The position numbers and the translations under genes are program-made. The notes beneath the pieces were generated by a model that saw only the letters and a program-made list of their open reading frames with translations, was not told where the DNA came from and did no database searches. Of a stretch of 39,468 nt of DNA, positions 1-8,009 are shown piece after piece. The stretch's first letter is position 1, and every line of letters begins with the position of its first letter. The DNA is from LMUY01 sp964235495 (GTDB taxonomy: Bacteria; Pseudomonadota; Alphaproteobacteria; Acetobacterales; Acetobacteraceae): contig CAXSAX010000032.1 of assembly GCA_964235495.1 (NCBI GenBank), positions 1 to 39,468 on the forward strand. The letters are read 5' to 3'.

Positions 1-2
1 AG

Positions 3-86
3 ATCGAATATGCCGACATGACGGACGCCCAGCTCGCCGCCGCCATGGTGCGGGAAGCGGCCCGCAAACGGCTCAACAGCGGGTGA
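3..86 (+). CDS. C-terminal fragment of an unknown protein
   Basis: An open frame enters from the left edge and ends at a TGA at 84-86. Its 27 visible residues (IEYADMTDAQLAAAMVREAA and seven more) look like a charged amphipathic helix, a plausible natural C-terminus. The next gene is convergent on the minus strand and ends 39 bases further on. No family can be assigned from so short a piece. Confidence 0.5.
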   Translation: MEYADMTDAQLAAAMVREAARKRLNSG

Positions 87-125
87 GCCGCCTCCCCGGT
101 TAGGCGCGATGCCCCAGCGGGCAGA

Positions 126-683
126 TCACCGATTCGCCCCCGGCACCCATTTCACGTCCGCCGTCCCATGCTCGTTCAGCACCCGGCCCAGCACGAACAG
201 GTGGTCCGACAGCCGGTTCAGGAAGCGGATCACCGCCGGGTTCACCGCCTCCTCCCGCGCCAGCGCCACCACCAGCCGCTCGGCCCGGCGCACCACCGTG
301 CGGGCCAGGTGGGCGTGGGCCGCGGCGGGCGTGCCGCCGGGCAGGATGAAGCTGTCCAGCGGCGGCAGCGTGGCGGTCATCGCGTTGACCTCGGCCTCCA
401 ATCGGAGGGAGGGCGCATCGGTCAGGCGCAGCCGGTCGCCGGCCTCGCCCGGCACGCAGAGGTCGGAGCCCACGTCGAACAGGTCGTTCTGCGCCCGCGC
501 CAGCATCGCGTCCGGCTCGCCCCGGGTGTGCTGGCGCAGCAGCCCGAGCGTGGCGTTGGCCTCATCGACCGTGCCGTACGCCTCCACCCGCAGCGCGTCC
601 TTGGCGACCCGGGTGCCGTCCCCCAGGGAGGTCTGGCCGCCGTCGCCGCCGCGGGTGACGACTCGGTCGATGCGGATCGTCAT
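126..683 (-). CDS. PduO-type cob(I)yrinic acid a,c-diamide adenosyltransferase
   Basis: This 185-residue protein is a PduO-type corrinoid adenosyltransferase, which transfers the adenosyl group of ATP to cob(I)alamin to make coenzyme B12 in the cytoplasm. The N-terminal ATP-binding stretch TRGGDGGQTSLG lies at residues 10-21, followed by YGTVDEANATLG (about 36-47). The C-terminal family motif NRLSDHLFVLGR is present and the length is usual for the family. The start is the ATG at 681-683. It overlaps the stop of the upstream CDF gene as ATGA, so the two are probably translationally coupled. The open frame continues upstream into the CDF gene, but the residues there are its shadow and not part of this protein. 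The family assignment is firm; which B12-dependent enzyme it serves cannot be told from this window. Confidence 0.92.
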   Translation of the reverse strand: MTIRIDRVVTRGGDGGQTSLGDGTRVAKDALRVEAYGTVDEANATLGLLRQHTRGEPDAMLARAQNDLFDVGSDLCVPGEAGDRLRLTDAPSLRLEAEVNAMTATLPPLDSFILPGGTPAAAHAHLARTVVRRAERLVVALAREEAVNPAVIRFLNRLSDHLFVLGRVLNEHGTADVKWVPGANR

Positions 684-1630
684 AGGACCAGAACTCCGTG
701 GTGCTTCGCCTTGCCTTCCGGCTCGACGTGGATGGTGGTGGTGAGATGCTGCATGTCCCGCCGCAAGGCTTGCTCGATGCGGTCGCATATGGCGTGCGCC
801 TGCGACACGCGCATGTCCCCCGGCACGACGAGGTGAAACTCCAGGTAGGTCAGCCGGCCGGCGTGCCGGGTGCGCAGGTCGTGCACCTCCAGCGCGCCCT
901 CGGCGTGCTCGCCCACCAGGTGGCGGATGCGGTCCACCACGTCGGGTGGCGGCGCTGCGTCCATCAGGCCGCCCACGGACTCGCCGATCAGGCTGGTGCC
1001 GGACCACAGCACGTAGACGGCGATGCCGGCGGCCAGCAGCGGGTCCAGCAGCGGCAGCCCCGTCCACAGCGCCAGGCCAAGCCCGGTGAGCAGCGCCGCG
1101 GAGGTCACCACGTCCGCCCAGAGGTGCCGCCCGTCGGCGTGCAGCGTCATGGACCGGCTGCGACGGCCGGCGCGCAGCAGCACGGTGCCCCAGGCGGCGT
1201 TCAGCACGGCGGCCAGCGCGTTCAGCGCCAGGCCCTGCCAGGGAGCGGCGAGCGGCGCCGGGTCCAGCCAGGTGGCCCGGGCGTGCTGCAGGATGGCAAG
1301 GCTGGCCACGATGATCAGCACGCCCTCCACCACGGCGGCGAAGAACTCGGCCTTCTGGTGGCCGTACGGGTGATTCGCGTCCGCCGGGCGCTCGGCGAAG
1401 CGCAGCGCCACCAGGGCGATGACGGCGGCGGCGACGTTGACGGTGCTTTCCAGGGCATCCGAGAACAGGGCGGCGCTGTTGCTCAGCCACCAGGCGCCTG
1501 TTTTCAGCGCCAACACGCCTGCACCCAGCACAATGCTGAAGCTCGCGATCTGCTGCGTCCGTCCCAACCGCGCGCTCCTTGGCTTGGCCTGGGTGGTAGC
1601 AAAAGCGGGAGGGGGCGTCACCCATGGCAA
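680..1630 (-). CDS. Cation diffusion facilitator (CDF) family metal efflux transporter
   Basis: This 316-residue inner membrane protein belongs to the CDF family, which exports divalent cations such as Zn, Fe, Co or Ni in exchange for protons. About six membrane helices fill residues 30-215, followed by a cytoplasmic C-terminal domain with His-rich segments. The intramembrane metal site is visible as D58-A-L-E-S62 in helix 2 and H169-x-x-x-D173 in helix 5. Position 62 is Ser where FieF-type proteins have Asp, with a Glu beside it. HPYGHQKAE (87-95) is also typical of the family. It is the first gene of a two-gene unit with the adenosyltransferase, overlapping it as ATGA. The ATG at 1628-1630 lies just past a hairpin repeat. 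The pairing with a corrinoid enzyme could hint at Co, but the metal is not determined by sequence. Confidence 0.9.
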   Translation of the reverse strand: MPWVTPPPAFATTQAKPRSARLGRTQQIASFSIVLGAGVLALKTGAWWLSNSAALFSDALESTVNVAAAVIALVALRFAERPADANHPYGHQKAEFFAAVVEGVLIIVASLAILQHARATWLDPAPLAAPWQGLALNALAAVLNAAWGTVLLRAGRRSRSMTLHADGRHLWADVVTSAALLTGLGLALWTGLPLLDPLLAAGIAVYVLWSGTSLIGESVGGLMDAAPPPDVVDRIRHLVGEHAEGALEVHDLRTRHAGRLTYLEFHLVVPGDMRVSQAHAICDRIEQALRRDMQHLTTTIHVEPEGKAKHHGVLVL

Positions 1631-1637
1631 CAGAAGG

Positions 1638-1682
1638 CCGGGGCTTTGCCCCGGACCCCACCAAAGGACAGTCGTCCTCTGG
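1638..1682 (-). terminator. Tandem hairpin repeat after the oxidase operon
   Basis: Two adjacent hairpins are visible. The first is CCGGGGC-TTT-GCCCCGG (1638-1654), a perfect 7-bp stem. The second is CCAAAGGAC (1661-1669) with GTCCTCTGG (1674-1682), with one mismatch. They begin 29 bases beyond the stop of the last oxidase gene and end just before the CDF start. A terminator role for the respiratory operon is inferred from position; there is no long U tract. A related hairpin is found at 33896-33925. Confidence 0.5.
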
Positions 1683-1711
1683 ACAGCTTTACCTTGGGGA
1701 GGGAAGCCCTG

Positions 1712-2023
1712 CTATCGGGTGACGAAGTCGATCATGGTCATGCCGAGCAGGATGGTGAGCCAGCAAAAGCCCACCACTGCCCAGAGCTGCAACACGGGCT
1801 GGTCCTCGCGGACCTCCATGGTGAACAGCAGCACCGTGATCATCATGCACAGCGTCAGCCCCACTTCCAGGTAGGAGGCCACGCTCGAGGGGACCAGCGC
1901 GCCGAGCAGGATGATGCCGGCGAGGAAGCAAAGCAACGCCGCAAAGGCGAACACCGGCACCCGCATGTGGTGCCAGATTTCGCGCTGGTCTTCTGCGTTG
2001 GGCAGGTCCAGGTTCAACTTCAT
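1712..2023 (-). CDS. Cytochrome c oxidase subunit IV family protein (caa3 oxidase)
   Basis: This 103-residue protein has three hydrophobic segments (about 23-45, 50-68 and 77-99) and matches the prokaryotic cytochrome c oxidase subunit IV/CtaF-like family in size and layout. It is a small accessory membrane subunit that helps stabilise or assemble the oxidase and carries no cofactor. The ATG at 2021-2023 overlaps the stop of subunit III as ATGA, so it is the last gene of the actA-to-cox operon. The open frame extends further upstream but would then run deep into the subunit III gene with unrelated residues, so the internal ATG is preferred. A tandem hairpin follows the stop. Confidence 0.82.
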   Translation of the reverse strand: MKLNLDLPNAEDQREIWHHMRVPVFAFAALLCFLAGIILLGALVPSSVASYLEVGLTLCMMITVLLFTMEVREDQPVLQLWAVVGFCWLTILLGMTMIDFVTR

Positions 2024-2679
2024 CGCCCGACCACGTACAGCACGGGGAAGGCGATGATCCAGACTAGGTCGATGAAGTGCCAGTAGAGGCCGTACACCTC
2101 GATCCAGTTCTGGTGCTGGCGCAGGAAATTCGGCCGGCTCGCCCGCCGCGTCATCCACAGCAGGATGGCGATGCCGGTCGTCAGGTGGAAGAAGTGCAGC
2201 CCGGTCACGGCGAAGTACAGGTTGACGAACAGGGCAGCCGCCGGGTCATTCTCCAGGGCGAACGGGTGGGTGATGAACGGGATCATGTGCTCATCGTAAT
2301 CGGCGTAGTATTCGAAGCTCTTGAGCACCAGGAACAGCGCGCCGAGCGCCGCCGTCAGCAGCATGCAGCGCACCATCCAGCGCTGCCCGCCGAGCCGGGA
2401 CATGACGATGGCGCCGGACATGGTGAGGCTGGAGCAGATCAGCACCACGCTGTTGACCGCGCCGATCCAGAACTTGAGGTGGGAGACGGCGGCCTTCACC
2501 GAGTCCGGGTGCTGGTAGTGCAGCACCAGGGCGACGCAGAAGCCACCGCCGAACAGCAGCAGCTCCGTCACCAGCCAGGCCCACATGCCCAGCTGGCCCG
2601 CCTCGCGCTGCTGGGCCGCGTTGGTGAAGTGGCCCTCGACCTCAATGCCGACCGGCAGCCCGATCGCCCGTGACGACAT
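2020..2679 (-). CDS. ctaE: Cytochrome c oxidase subunit III (caa3-type)
   Basis: This 219-residue protein is a heme-copper oxidase subunit III. It shows about five membrane helices, and the lengths and helix count fit the five-helix form found with caa3-type enzymes. The end of the protein (HFIDLVWIIAFPVLYVVG) carries the family's characteristic W-H-F-x-D-x-V-W pattern, and E-Y-Y-x-D-Y-D-E-H lies mid-protein. Subunit III binds no redox cofactor; it stabilises subunit I and proton uptake. The ATG at 2677-2679 shares one base with the stop of subunit I (TGATG), and its own stop overlaps the subunit IV start, so the subunits are made in sequence from one transcript. Confidence 0.93.
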   Translation of the reverse strand: MSSRAIGLPVGIEVEGHFTNAAQQREAGQLGMWAWLVTELLLFGGGFCVALVLHYQHPDSVKAAVSHLKFWIGAVNSVVLICSSLTMSGAIVMSRLGGQRWMVRCMLLTAALGALFLVLKSFEYYADYDEHMIPFITHPFALENDPAAALFVNLYFAVTGLHFFHLTTGIAILLWMTRRASRPNFLRQHQNWIEVYGLYWHFIDLVWIIAFPVLYVVGR

Positions 2680-4349
2680 CAGGGCCGCCCTTGCGCCGGA
2701 GCGTCGCCGACCGGCTGGACCGGGTAGTCGTACGGCTCGAAGTCAACCGTGGGCGGCGTGAGGAAGTTGTGGGTGGGCGGCGGCGACGTGGTGGTCCACT
2801 CGAGACCTTTGGCATCCCAGGGGTTGGAGGGCGCCTTGCGGCCGTAGAACAGCGACCAGACCAAGTACACCATGGGGAAGATGTAGCCCACCGCCAGGAT
2901 GGTGGCGCCGGCGGAGGACATGACGTTCAGCAGCTGGAACTCCGGCGGGTACTCATGGTAGCGCCGCGGCATGCCGAGATAGCCGAGCAGGAATTGCGGA
3001 AAGAAGGTCACGTTGAAGCCGATGAACATCAGGAAGGCGCCAACCATGCCCCAGCCTTCCGGATACAGCCGACCGGTGAACTTGGGCCACCAGAAGTGCA
3101 GCCCGCCCAGGAAGGCCAGCACCGTGCCGCCCACCATGATATAGTGGAAGTGCGCCACCACGAAGTAGGTGCCGTGCATGTGCTCGTCCAACGGCAGGGT
3201 GGCCAGGAACAGCCCGGTCAGCCCGCCCAGCACGAACAGGCCGATGTAGCCCATGGCGTAGAGCATCGGCGTCTTCAGCCGGATGTTGCCCTTGTAGATC
3301 GTCGCGGTCCAGTTGTACGCCTTCACCGCCGACGGCACCGCCACCGTGAAGCTCAGGATGGAGAACACCAGGGCGGCGGTGTCGCTCTCGCCGTTGAAGA
3401 ACATGTGGTGGCCCCACACGAAGAACGTCAGCGAGGCGAGTGCGATGCTGGCGTAGGCGACGAAGCGGTAGCCGAACAATTTCTTCTGCGCGAAGCACGG
3501 GATGATCTCGCTGATCACCCCCATGCCCGGCAGCAGCATGATGTACACCGCTGGGTGCGAGTAGAACCAGAACAGGTGCTCGAACAACACCGGGTCGCCG
3601 CCGAGCGTGGGGTCGAAGATGCCGATGCCGAACGCGCGCTCCAGCAACAGCAGCACCAGGGTCAGGGTGATGACGGGGGTGGCAAGCAGGAAGATCAGGC
3701 TGACGGCGTAGTGCGTCCACACGAAGATCGGCATGCGGAACCAGGTCATCCCCGGCGCGCGCATCGTGTGGATGGTGACGACGAAGTTCAGCCCGGTCAG
3801 GATGGAGGAGAAGCCCACGATGATGACGCCGAACAGCGCCGGGACGACGTAGGTGTTGCTGAACGTGCTGCTGTACGGGGCATAGAACGTCCAGCCGGTG
3901 TCCACCCCGCCGATCAGCAAGTCCGCCAGAGTGAACAGCGAGCCGCCCACGAACACGTAGAGGCTCGTGAGGTTGAGCTTGGGAAACGCGAGGTCCTTGG
4001 CGCCGATCATGATCGGGATCAGGAAGTTGCCGAAGGTCGTGGGGATGGACGGGATCAGGAAGAACCAGATCATCACCACGCCGTGGATGGTAAACAGCTT
4101 GTTGTAGGTGTCGCTGGTGAAGACGCTGCCGTCCGGCACCAGCAGGGACAGCCGCACCAGGCCGGCGGCGATGGCGCCGATGATGAAGAACCCGGTGATG
4201 GAGGCGAGGTACATCAGCCCGATCCGCTTGTGGTCCGTGGTGAGGAACCATGACCGCAGCGTGTGCTTCTCGTGCAGGTAGTCGAGCGGCCGCCCGATGG
4301 TGGCGTGGGCGGTGGCCGGATCCCGTAGGGCGGTGTCGAGGGGGCTCAT
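2679..4349 (-). CDS. ctaD: Cytochrome c oxidase subunit I, A2-type (caa3)
   Basis: This 556-residue protein is the catalytic subunit that reduces oxygen to water and pumps protons. Ligands are visible: H89 and H402 (low-spin heme a), H400 (heme a3), and H265, H314 and H315 (CuB), with cross-link Tyr at Y269. The K-channel lysine fits K343 in AVPSAVKAYNW. At the CuB site the sequence is Y263-S-H-P-A-V-Y269. Canonical A1 enzymes have Glu at the place of this Ala as the end point of the D proton channel. Its absence together with the preceding Tyr-Ser is the known signature of A2-type oxidases such as the Rhodothermus caa3 enzyme. Twelve or so membrane helices fill the protein. The start overlaps the stop of subunit II as ATGA. 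Confidence 0.96.
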   Translation of the reverse strand: MSPLDTALRDPATAHATIGRPLDYLHEKHTLRSWFLTTDHKRIGLMYLASITGFFIIGAIAAGLVRLSLLVPDGSVFTSDTYNKLFTIHGVVMIWFFLIPSIPTTFGNFLIPIMIGAKDLAFPKLNLTSLYVFVGGSLFTLADLLIGGVDTGWTFYAPYSSTFSNTYVVPALFGVIIVGFSSILTGLNFVVTIHTMRAPGMTWFRMPIFVWTHYAVSLIFLLATPVITLTLVLLLLERAFGIGIFDPTLGGDPVLFEHLFWFYSHPAVYIMLLPGMGVISEIIPCFAQKKLFGYRFVAYASIALASLTFFVWGHHMFFNGESDTAALVFSILSFTVAVPSAVKAYNWTATIYKGNIRLKTPMLYAMGYIGLFVLGGLTGLFLATLPLDEHMHGTYFVVAHFHYIMVGGTVLAFLGGLHFWWPKFTGRLYPEGWGMVGAFLMFIGFNVTFFPQFLLGYLGMPRRYHEYPPEFQLLNVMSSAGATILAVGYIFPMVYLVWSLFYGRKAPSNPWDAKGLEWTTTSPPPTHNFLTPPTVDFEPYDYPVQPVGDAPAQGRP

Positions 4350-5302
4350 TGCGGCTGCTCCGTCTGGCTGCCCGCGTCCTTGATGTAGTCGATCAGCCGG
4401 GCGACGTCGTCTTCTGGAATCTGGCCCTTGAAGGCCGGCATGATCTGCTTGTAGCCGGCGATCTTGTTGTGGTCCGGGTTCAGGATTTTATCGCGGATGT
4501 AGGTGGTGTCCGCCGCCACCGTGCCGCCTTCCTCCAGCGGCACCTCCTTGCCGAACAGCCCGACCAGGGAGGGCGCGCGGACGGTATCGTTGGACTGGTG
4601 GCAGCCGCTGCAGCCGTAGCTGGCGTAAACCTTCTCGCCCGCCTGCACCATGTTCGGCCGGGTGCCCTGCTGGCTCAGCCAATCGCCGTAGTCCGCCGGC
4701 GTCATGACGTAGAGCAGCCCGCCCATCACCGAGTGGTCGGTGCCGCAGAACTCGCTGCACAGGATATGGTACACGCCCGGCCGGTCGGCCTTGAACCAGA
4801 GCTGGGTGTAGCGGCCCGGCAGGGTCTCCATCTGGGCGCGCAGGGCGGGGATGTATAAGGAATGGATCACGTCCTGGCTAATCATGTTGATCAGGATCGG
4901 CTCGCCGGTCGGCACGTGCAGGTCATTAATCTCCGCCTGCCCGCCGGGGTGCTGGAACTTCCACATCCACTGCCGGCCGATCGCCTCGATCTGGGTCGCG
5001 TTGGCGGGCGGGGTCTTGTGCCCCACGAACATGCTGGCGCCCCAGGCGAAGAAGATCAGCGTGAGGGTGAACGGGATGAACATCCAGCTCAGCTCCAGCA
5101 TCCGGTCCCGGGTCTCGGTGTAGGCGCGATTCACCGGCCGCCCTTCGCGGTAGCGGACCGCGAACAGGGTGATGGCGAAGAAGATCGGCACCACCAGCAC
5201 CAGGGTCAGCACCGTGAAGCACCAGATGAGGTGGTCCATCTCCGCAGCGCTCGCGGAAGCCGAGGGCGGCCAGAGGCCGAGTGGATTGGGACTCGAGTTC
5301 AT
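4346..5302 (-). CDS. ctaC: Cytochrome c oxidase subunit II with fused cytochrome c domain (caa3)
   Basis: This 318-residue subunit takes electrons from cytochrome c or directly from a partner complex and passes them to subunit I. Two membrane helices (about 25-50 and 71-93) precede a periplasmic cupredoxin domain with the complete CuA site: H147, C182, E184, C186, H190 and M193. A monoheme cytochrome c domain follows, with C231-S-G-C-H235 and a probable Met ligand in IMPAF (M289). This fusion defines a caa3-type oxidase. No lipobox or cleavable signal peptide is evident at the N-terminus. The start is the ATG at 5300-5302, overlapping the stop of the upstream small membrane protein gene (ATGA). 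Confidence 0.96.
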   Translation of the reverse strand: MNSSPNPLGLWPPSASASAAEMDHLIWCFTVLTLVLVVPIFFAITLFAVRYREGRPVNRAYTETRDRMLELSWMFIPFTLTLIFFAWGASMFVGHKTPPANATQIEAIGRQWMWKFQHPGGQAEINDLHVPTGEPILINMISQDVIHSLYIPALRAQMETLPGRYTQLWFKADRPGVYHILCSEFCGTDHSVMGGLLYVMTPADYGDWLSQQGTRPNMVQAGEKVYASYGCSGCHQSNDTVRAPSLVGLFGKEVPLEEGGTVAADTTYIRDKILNPDHNKIAGYKQIMPAFKGQIPEDDVARLIDYIKDAGSQTEQPQ

Positions 5303-5913
5303 GGCGCAGTGTCCAACGGATGACCCAGGATCAGCGTCATGGCGCGCTCGATCGGGATTCGTCCGTGCGTGTGGGTGGGGTCGTTCCAGGCGTAGTTGTC
5401 GAGCAGCGTGTTCTCCCGGCCGTGCAGCGCGGCAAGCTCCTGCACCGGGTTGGCCTGCAATGTCGGTGCGGCCGGCTTGATGTGAACCAGTTGCTCGGCC
5501 GTCAGATGCGGCCGGGCGTTGTGATAGTCGTGGGTCAGGAACACGCGCAGCGCGATCATCCCGCCAAACGCGACCGCAGCGCCCGCGCCGAGCCCGGCGA
5601 TGAGCCTGCCGACCGTCTTGGCATTGACATCCTCCGTCTCGTGGCCGGATTGCGCGGCCGACTGGCTGGGCGGTTCGACCGGCTCGCCGCGGCCAAGTTC
5701 GCCGTTGTCCAGCGGCTCGTCCGGGCTGTAGGCCTGCTCAGCCGGAGACAGGAAAGAGATTTCCTTGGGGGCGGCGGGCTCGGGCGTGGGCTTGCGACGA
5801 AGCCCCACCCGCATGGCCACGGTGAGGCCGCCCAGCAACAGGGCGCCGCGCGCCGCCAGTCCCACGGCCGCGCCGGCCACCGTGGAACTGTCCCGCGGCT
5901 CAGGCTGCTTCAC
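5299..5913 (-). CDS. Two-helix membrane protein between act and cox genes, function unknown
   Basis: This 204-residue protein is not a recognised enzyme. It has two similar hydrophobic segments, about residues 14-36 and 101-126, each rich in Gly/Ala and ending in an Arg-Val element, separated by an acidic, Pro-rich linker. The C-terminus (LLDNYAWND, then GRIPIERAM) resembles a short conserved tail that I recall from small proteins encoded beside oxidase genes in other phyla. The start is a GTG (5911-5913) overlapping the actF stop by 14 bases, and its stop overlaps the subunit II start. The position, after actF and before the oxidase, is where Rhodothermus-type clusters carry extra small subunits such as ActG, so a structural or assembly role linking the two complexes is inferred. 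No metal-binding motif is visible. Confidence 0.8.
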   Translation of the reverse strand: MKQPEPRDSSTVAGAAVGLAARGALLLGGLTVAMRVGLRRKPTPEPAAPKEISFLSPAEQAYSPDEPLDNGELGRGEPVEPPSQSAAQSGHETEDVNAKTVGRLIAGLGAGAAVAFGGMIALRVFLTHDYHNARPHLTAEQLVHIKPAAPTLQANPVQELAALHGRENTLLDNYAWNDPTHTHGRIPIERAMTLILGHPLDTAP

Positions 5914-6922
5914 GGTGCCTCCCTCCCTGGCGCGGCAGCACCAGCAAGAGCAGGCCCACCAACAAGCCGCCTAGTCCGAACACCGCAAGCGCGTCCGGCA
6001 GCGTCACGATGAAGCTGCCGCGGAACGCCGGCGTCACCAGCCACAGGGTCTCGGCCAGGTGCAGCGCCAGCAACATCGCGGCCACCGTGGCCAGCACTGG
6101 CGGCGCCTTGGCCAGCGCGGTTGGCAGCAATCCCAGCGCCAGCACGCACGCGGCGACCCCGAACCAGACGGTGAAGCTGCCCAGGCCCGGCGTGCGCGCC
6201 GTATACCAGACCACCTCATGCGGCAGGTTGGCCGACCAGATGACGAGGAACTGCATGAAGTGCAGGAAGGCCCAGCTTGCCAGCAGCACCGCGAGCAACA
6301 ACCCGAGCCCGCTCAGCGATGCTGCCGCCGGCGTGGTCACCGCCAGCAGGAAAGCCGCGAGGCTGGCCGCGATGCCTATCTGCGAGGCCATCAGCAGCAC
6401 ACCGAACGCGGAGGAGCCGATGCCTGGCTGCAGCGCCAGCACCCAGTCCACCGCCGCCAGGCTCACTAGGCAGACATGCAAGGCCAGCCCTGCCATGGCC
6501 AGGCTGCGACGGGGAACCGCCGGCGTGCGGCTGAACAGAACCGCCAGAACGGACAACACGGCCAGGATCACGACGGCGCGGGCGATGAAGAAGCCCGGCG
6601 CCATCCAGGCCGCCGGCAGCGGCGAGTCGATGTCCGGCCGACGAAACAGGACGGCCGTGCTGAACAGCACCGGCAGCGCCAGCACGGCGCCGACCGGCAG
6701 CAGCAGGCAGGCCCGGCGCAGCGTCAGCAGGGCGGGCCATTCCGACCGGCCCAGCGCCTCCAATCCCATCACCAACGGCAGCGCCCCGAACGGCACCGCC
6801 ATCCAGAACAGCCAGGCGGCGAAGTAGGACGGCATGACGTCGGCGTCGGCCAGCGCCATCACTATCCAGCCTGCGGCGGCCAGCAGCCCGATGGCGATCG
6901 CCAGCAGCGGTGCCAGCCTCAC
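5900..6922 (-). CDS. actF: Alternative complex III subunit ActF (NrfD-related membrane protein)
   Basis: This 340-residue, very hydrophobic protein has about ten predicted membrane helices and occupies the ActF position of the alternative complex III operon. ActF is a paralogue of the NrfD-like subunit ActC and forms the second half of the membrane core. I chose the GTG at 6920-6922 (product begins MRLAPLLAIAIGLL) because it overlaps the actE stop as GTGA, like neighbouring junctions. The open frame extends upstream to 7021, but that part is a shadow of actE. The 3' end overlaps the following gene by 14 bases. The assignment rests on context and topology more than on motifs. Confidence 0.85.
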   Translation of the reverse strand: MRLAPLLAIAIGLLAAAGWIVMALADADVMPSYFAAWLFWMAVPFGALPLVMGLEALGRSEWPALLTLRRACLLLPVGAVLALPVLFSTAVLFRRPDIDSPLPAAWMAPGFFIARAVVILAVLSVLAVLFSRTPAVPRRSLAMAGLALHVCLVSLAAVDWVLALQPGIGSSAFGVLLMASQIGIAASLAAFLLAVTTPAAASLSGLGLLLAVLLASWAFLHFMQFLVIWSANLPHEVVWYTARTPGLGSFTVWFGVAACVLALGLLPTALAKAPPVLATVAAMLLALHLAETLWLVTPAFRGSFIVTLPDALAVFGLGGLLVGLLLLVLPRQGGRHREAA

Positions 6923-7452
6923 TTGGCCGCCTCCAGCGAACGTTGATCGCTCTCGGGCAAGCTGTCCGGGGCGCTGTTCTGGCTCAGCTGCAAGGCGCGG
7001 ATGTAGGAGATGACGGCCCAACGGTCCTCGGGGGAGAGCCGGTCCTTATAGCTGTACATGGCGCCGTAGCCGTTGGTGATTGCCTCATAGAACAGCTGCG
7101 CCTTGGCGTTGCGGAGCTTACCCTCCACGAAGGAGGGCGGATGCGGAAAGCCGCGCTGCACGATCATGCCCTCGCCGTTGCCAGCGCGGCCGTGGCACGG
7201 CGTGCAGAAGATATCGTAGCGCTGGTGGCCACGCTCCAGCAACGCCTCGGTGATGATGCCGGGCTCGGCCGCCGGGGCATACGGCGCGTCGCGGGCCACC
7301 GTATTGACGACCGGCGGGCGCATGGAGCTCTGGTTCTTGAAAAAGGTGGTCTTATCCCAGGTGCGGGCAGAGTCCTGCGTGTACATGTCCTCCCGCTTGC
7401 AGGCGGCGAGCAACGGCAAGAGGCACAGCGCGGCAGCTATTGCAGGCTTCAT
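6919..7452 (-). CDS. actE: Alternative complex III subunit ActE, monoheme cytochrome c lipoprotein
   Basis: This 177-residue periplasmic protein has a lipoprotein signal peptide with lipobox LAAC (C18) and one heme c site, C83-T-P-C-H87, with a likely Met ligand at M132 in GAMYSY. It matches ActE, the monoheme cytochrome that passes electrons out of alternative complex III toward a soluble cytochrome c or the oxidase. In the known Flavobacterium complex ActE is anchored by a lipidated Cys, which agrees with the lipobox here. It overlaps actD upstream (ATGA) and actF downstream (GTGA). Confidence 0.93.
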   Translation of the reverse strand: MKPAIAAALCLLPLLAACKREDMYTQDSARTWDKTTFFKNQSSMRPPVVNTVARDAPYAPAAEPGIITEALLERGHQRYDIFCTPCHGRAGNGEGMIVQRGFPHPPSFVEGKLRNAKAQLFYEAITNGYGAMYSYKDRLSPEDRWAVISYIRALQLSQNSAPDSLPESDQRSLEAAK

Positions 7453-8009
7453 CGGGGCACCCGGCTGATGCGGCGGGGCTGCATGGTCAGCGCGGTCAGC
7501 GCGTCCTCCACTTTCTCGGCGTCGAAGGTCTCGTCGCGGGCCTCCACGGCCACGAAGAAGTGGCTTTCAGTGACCCGAGTGAAATACGGGATGTTGAAGG
7601 CCGGGTGGTTGAGCCGGGGCAGGCGGCTCAGCGTAAGCATGACGCCGAACACGGTCAGCGCACCCAGCAGGCAGCCGAACGACACGCTCGGCACGACGAA
7701 GGATGGCCAGCTGAACAGCGGTCGCCCGCCGATATTGAACCGATAACCCACGATGGTCCCATAGGTGCACAGCCCGAACATGGCGCCGGCACCTAGGAAG
7801 GCCGCGCCCACGCCGAACGGGAACACCGGCTGCTGCGGCGCTTTCAAAGCCTCGGCCGCCGCTGCGATCGGCACCGGCGAGTAAGCGTCGAGCCGGCCCA
7901 AGCCGCGGTCCCGCAGCGCCAGCAAGGCGGCCACCATCGCCTCGGATGTGTCGAACTCTGCGCTGACCCCCCAAAGCGGGGAGCCAGAGCTGTGCTGGGC
8001 GTCAGCCAC
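7449..8009 (-). CDS. actD: Alternative complex III subunit ActD (DUF3341)
   Basis: This 186-residue protein fits the DUF3341/ActD family. A soluble N-terminal part contains the family-like WGVSAEFDTSEAMVAAL region and a later DAYSPVPI. Two membrane helices follow (about 68-90 and 110-132), and the C-terminus resembles a small ferredoxin-like fold. ActD has no redox cofactor and is a structural subunit. The start is a GTG at 8007-8009, inside the last bases of actC (8-base overlap), and the stop overlaps the actE start. Confidence 0.92.
   Translation of the reverse strand: MADAQHSSGSPLWGVSAEFDTSEAMVAALLALRDRGLGRLDAYSPVPIAAAAEALKAPQQPVFPFGVGAAFLGAGAMFGLCTYGTIVGYRFNIGGRPLFSWPSFVVPSVSFGCLLGALTVFGVMLTLSRLPRLNHPAFNIPYFTRVTESHFFVAVEARDETFDAEKVEDALTALTMQPRRISRVPR

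Noticed and set aside
698..2086. Plus-strand 462-codon open frame across the CDF and subunit IV genes
   Set aside because: Low-complexity His/Gln/Arg-rich composition, spans two real genes and their gap; an artefact of high GC.
2670..4253. Long plus-strand open frame of 527 codons opposite subunit I
   Set aside because: Its product is His/Gln/Arg/Asp-rich without family features, and it is antisense to a clearly conserved oxidase gene in GC-rich DNA.
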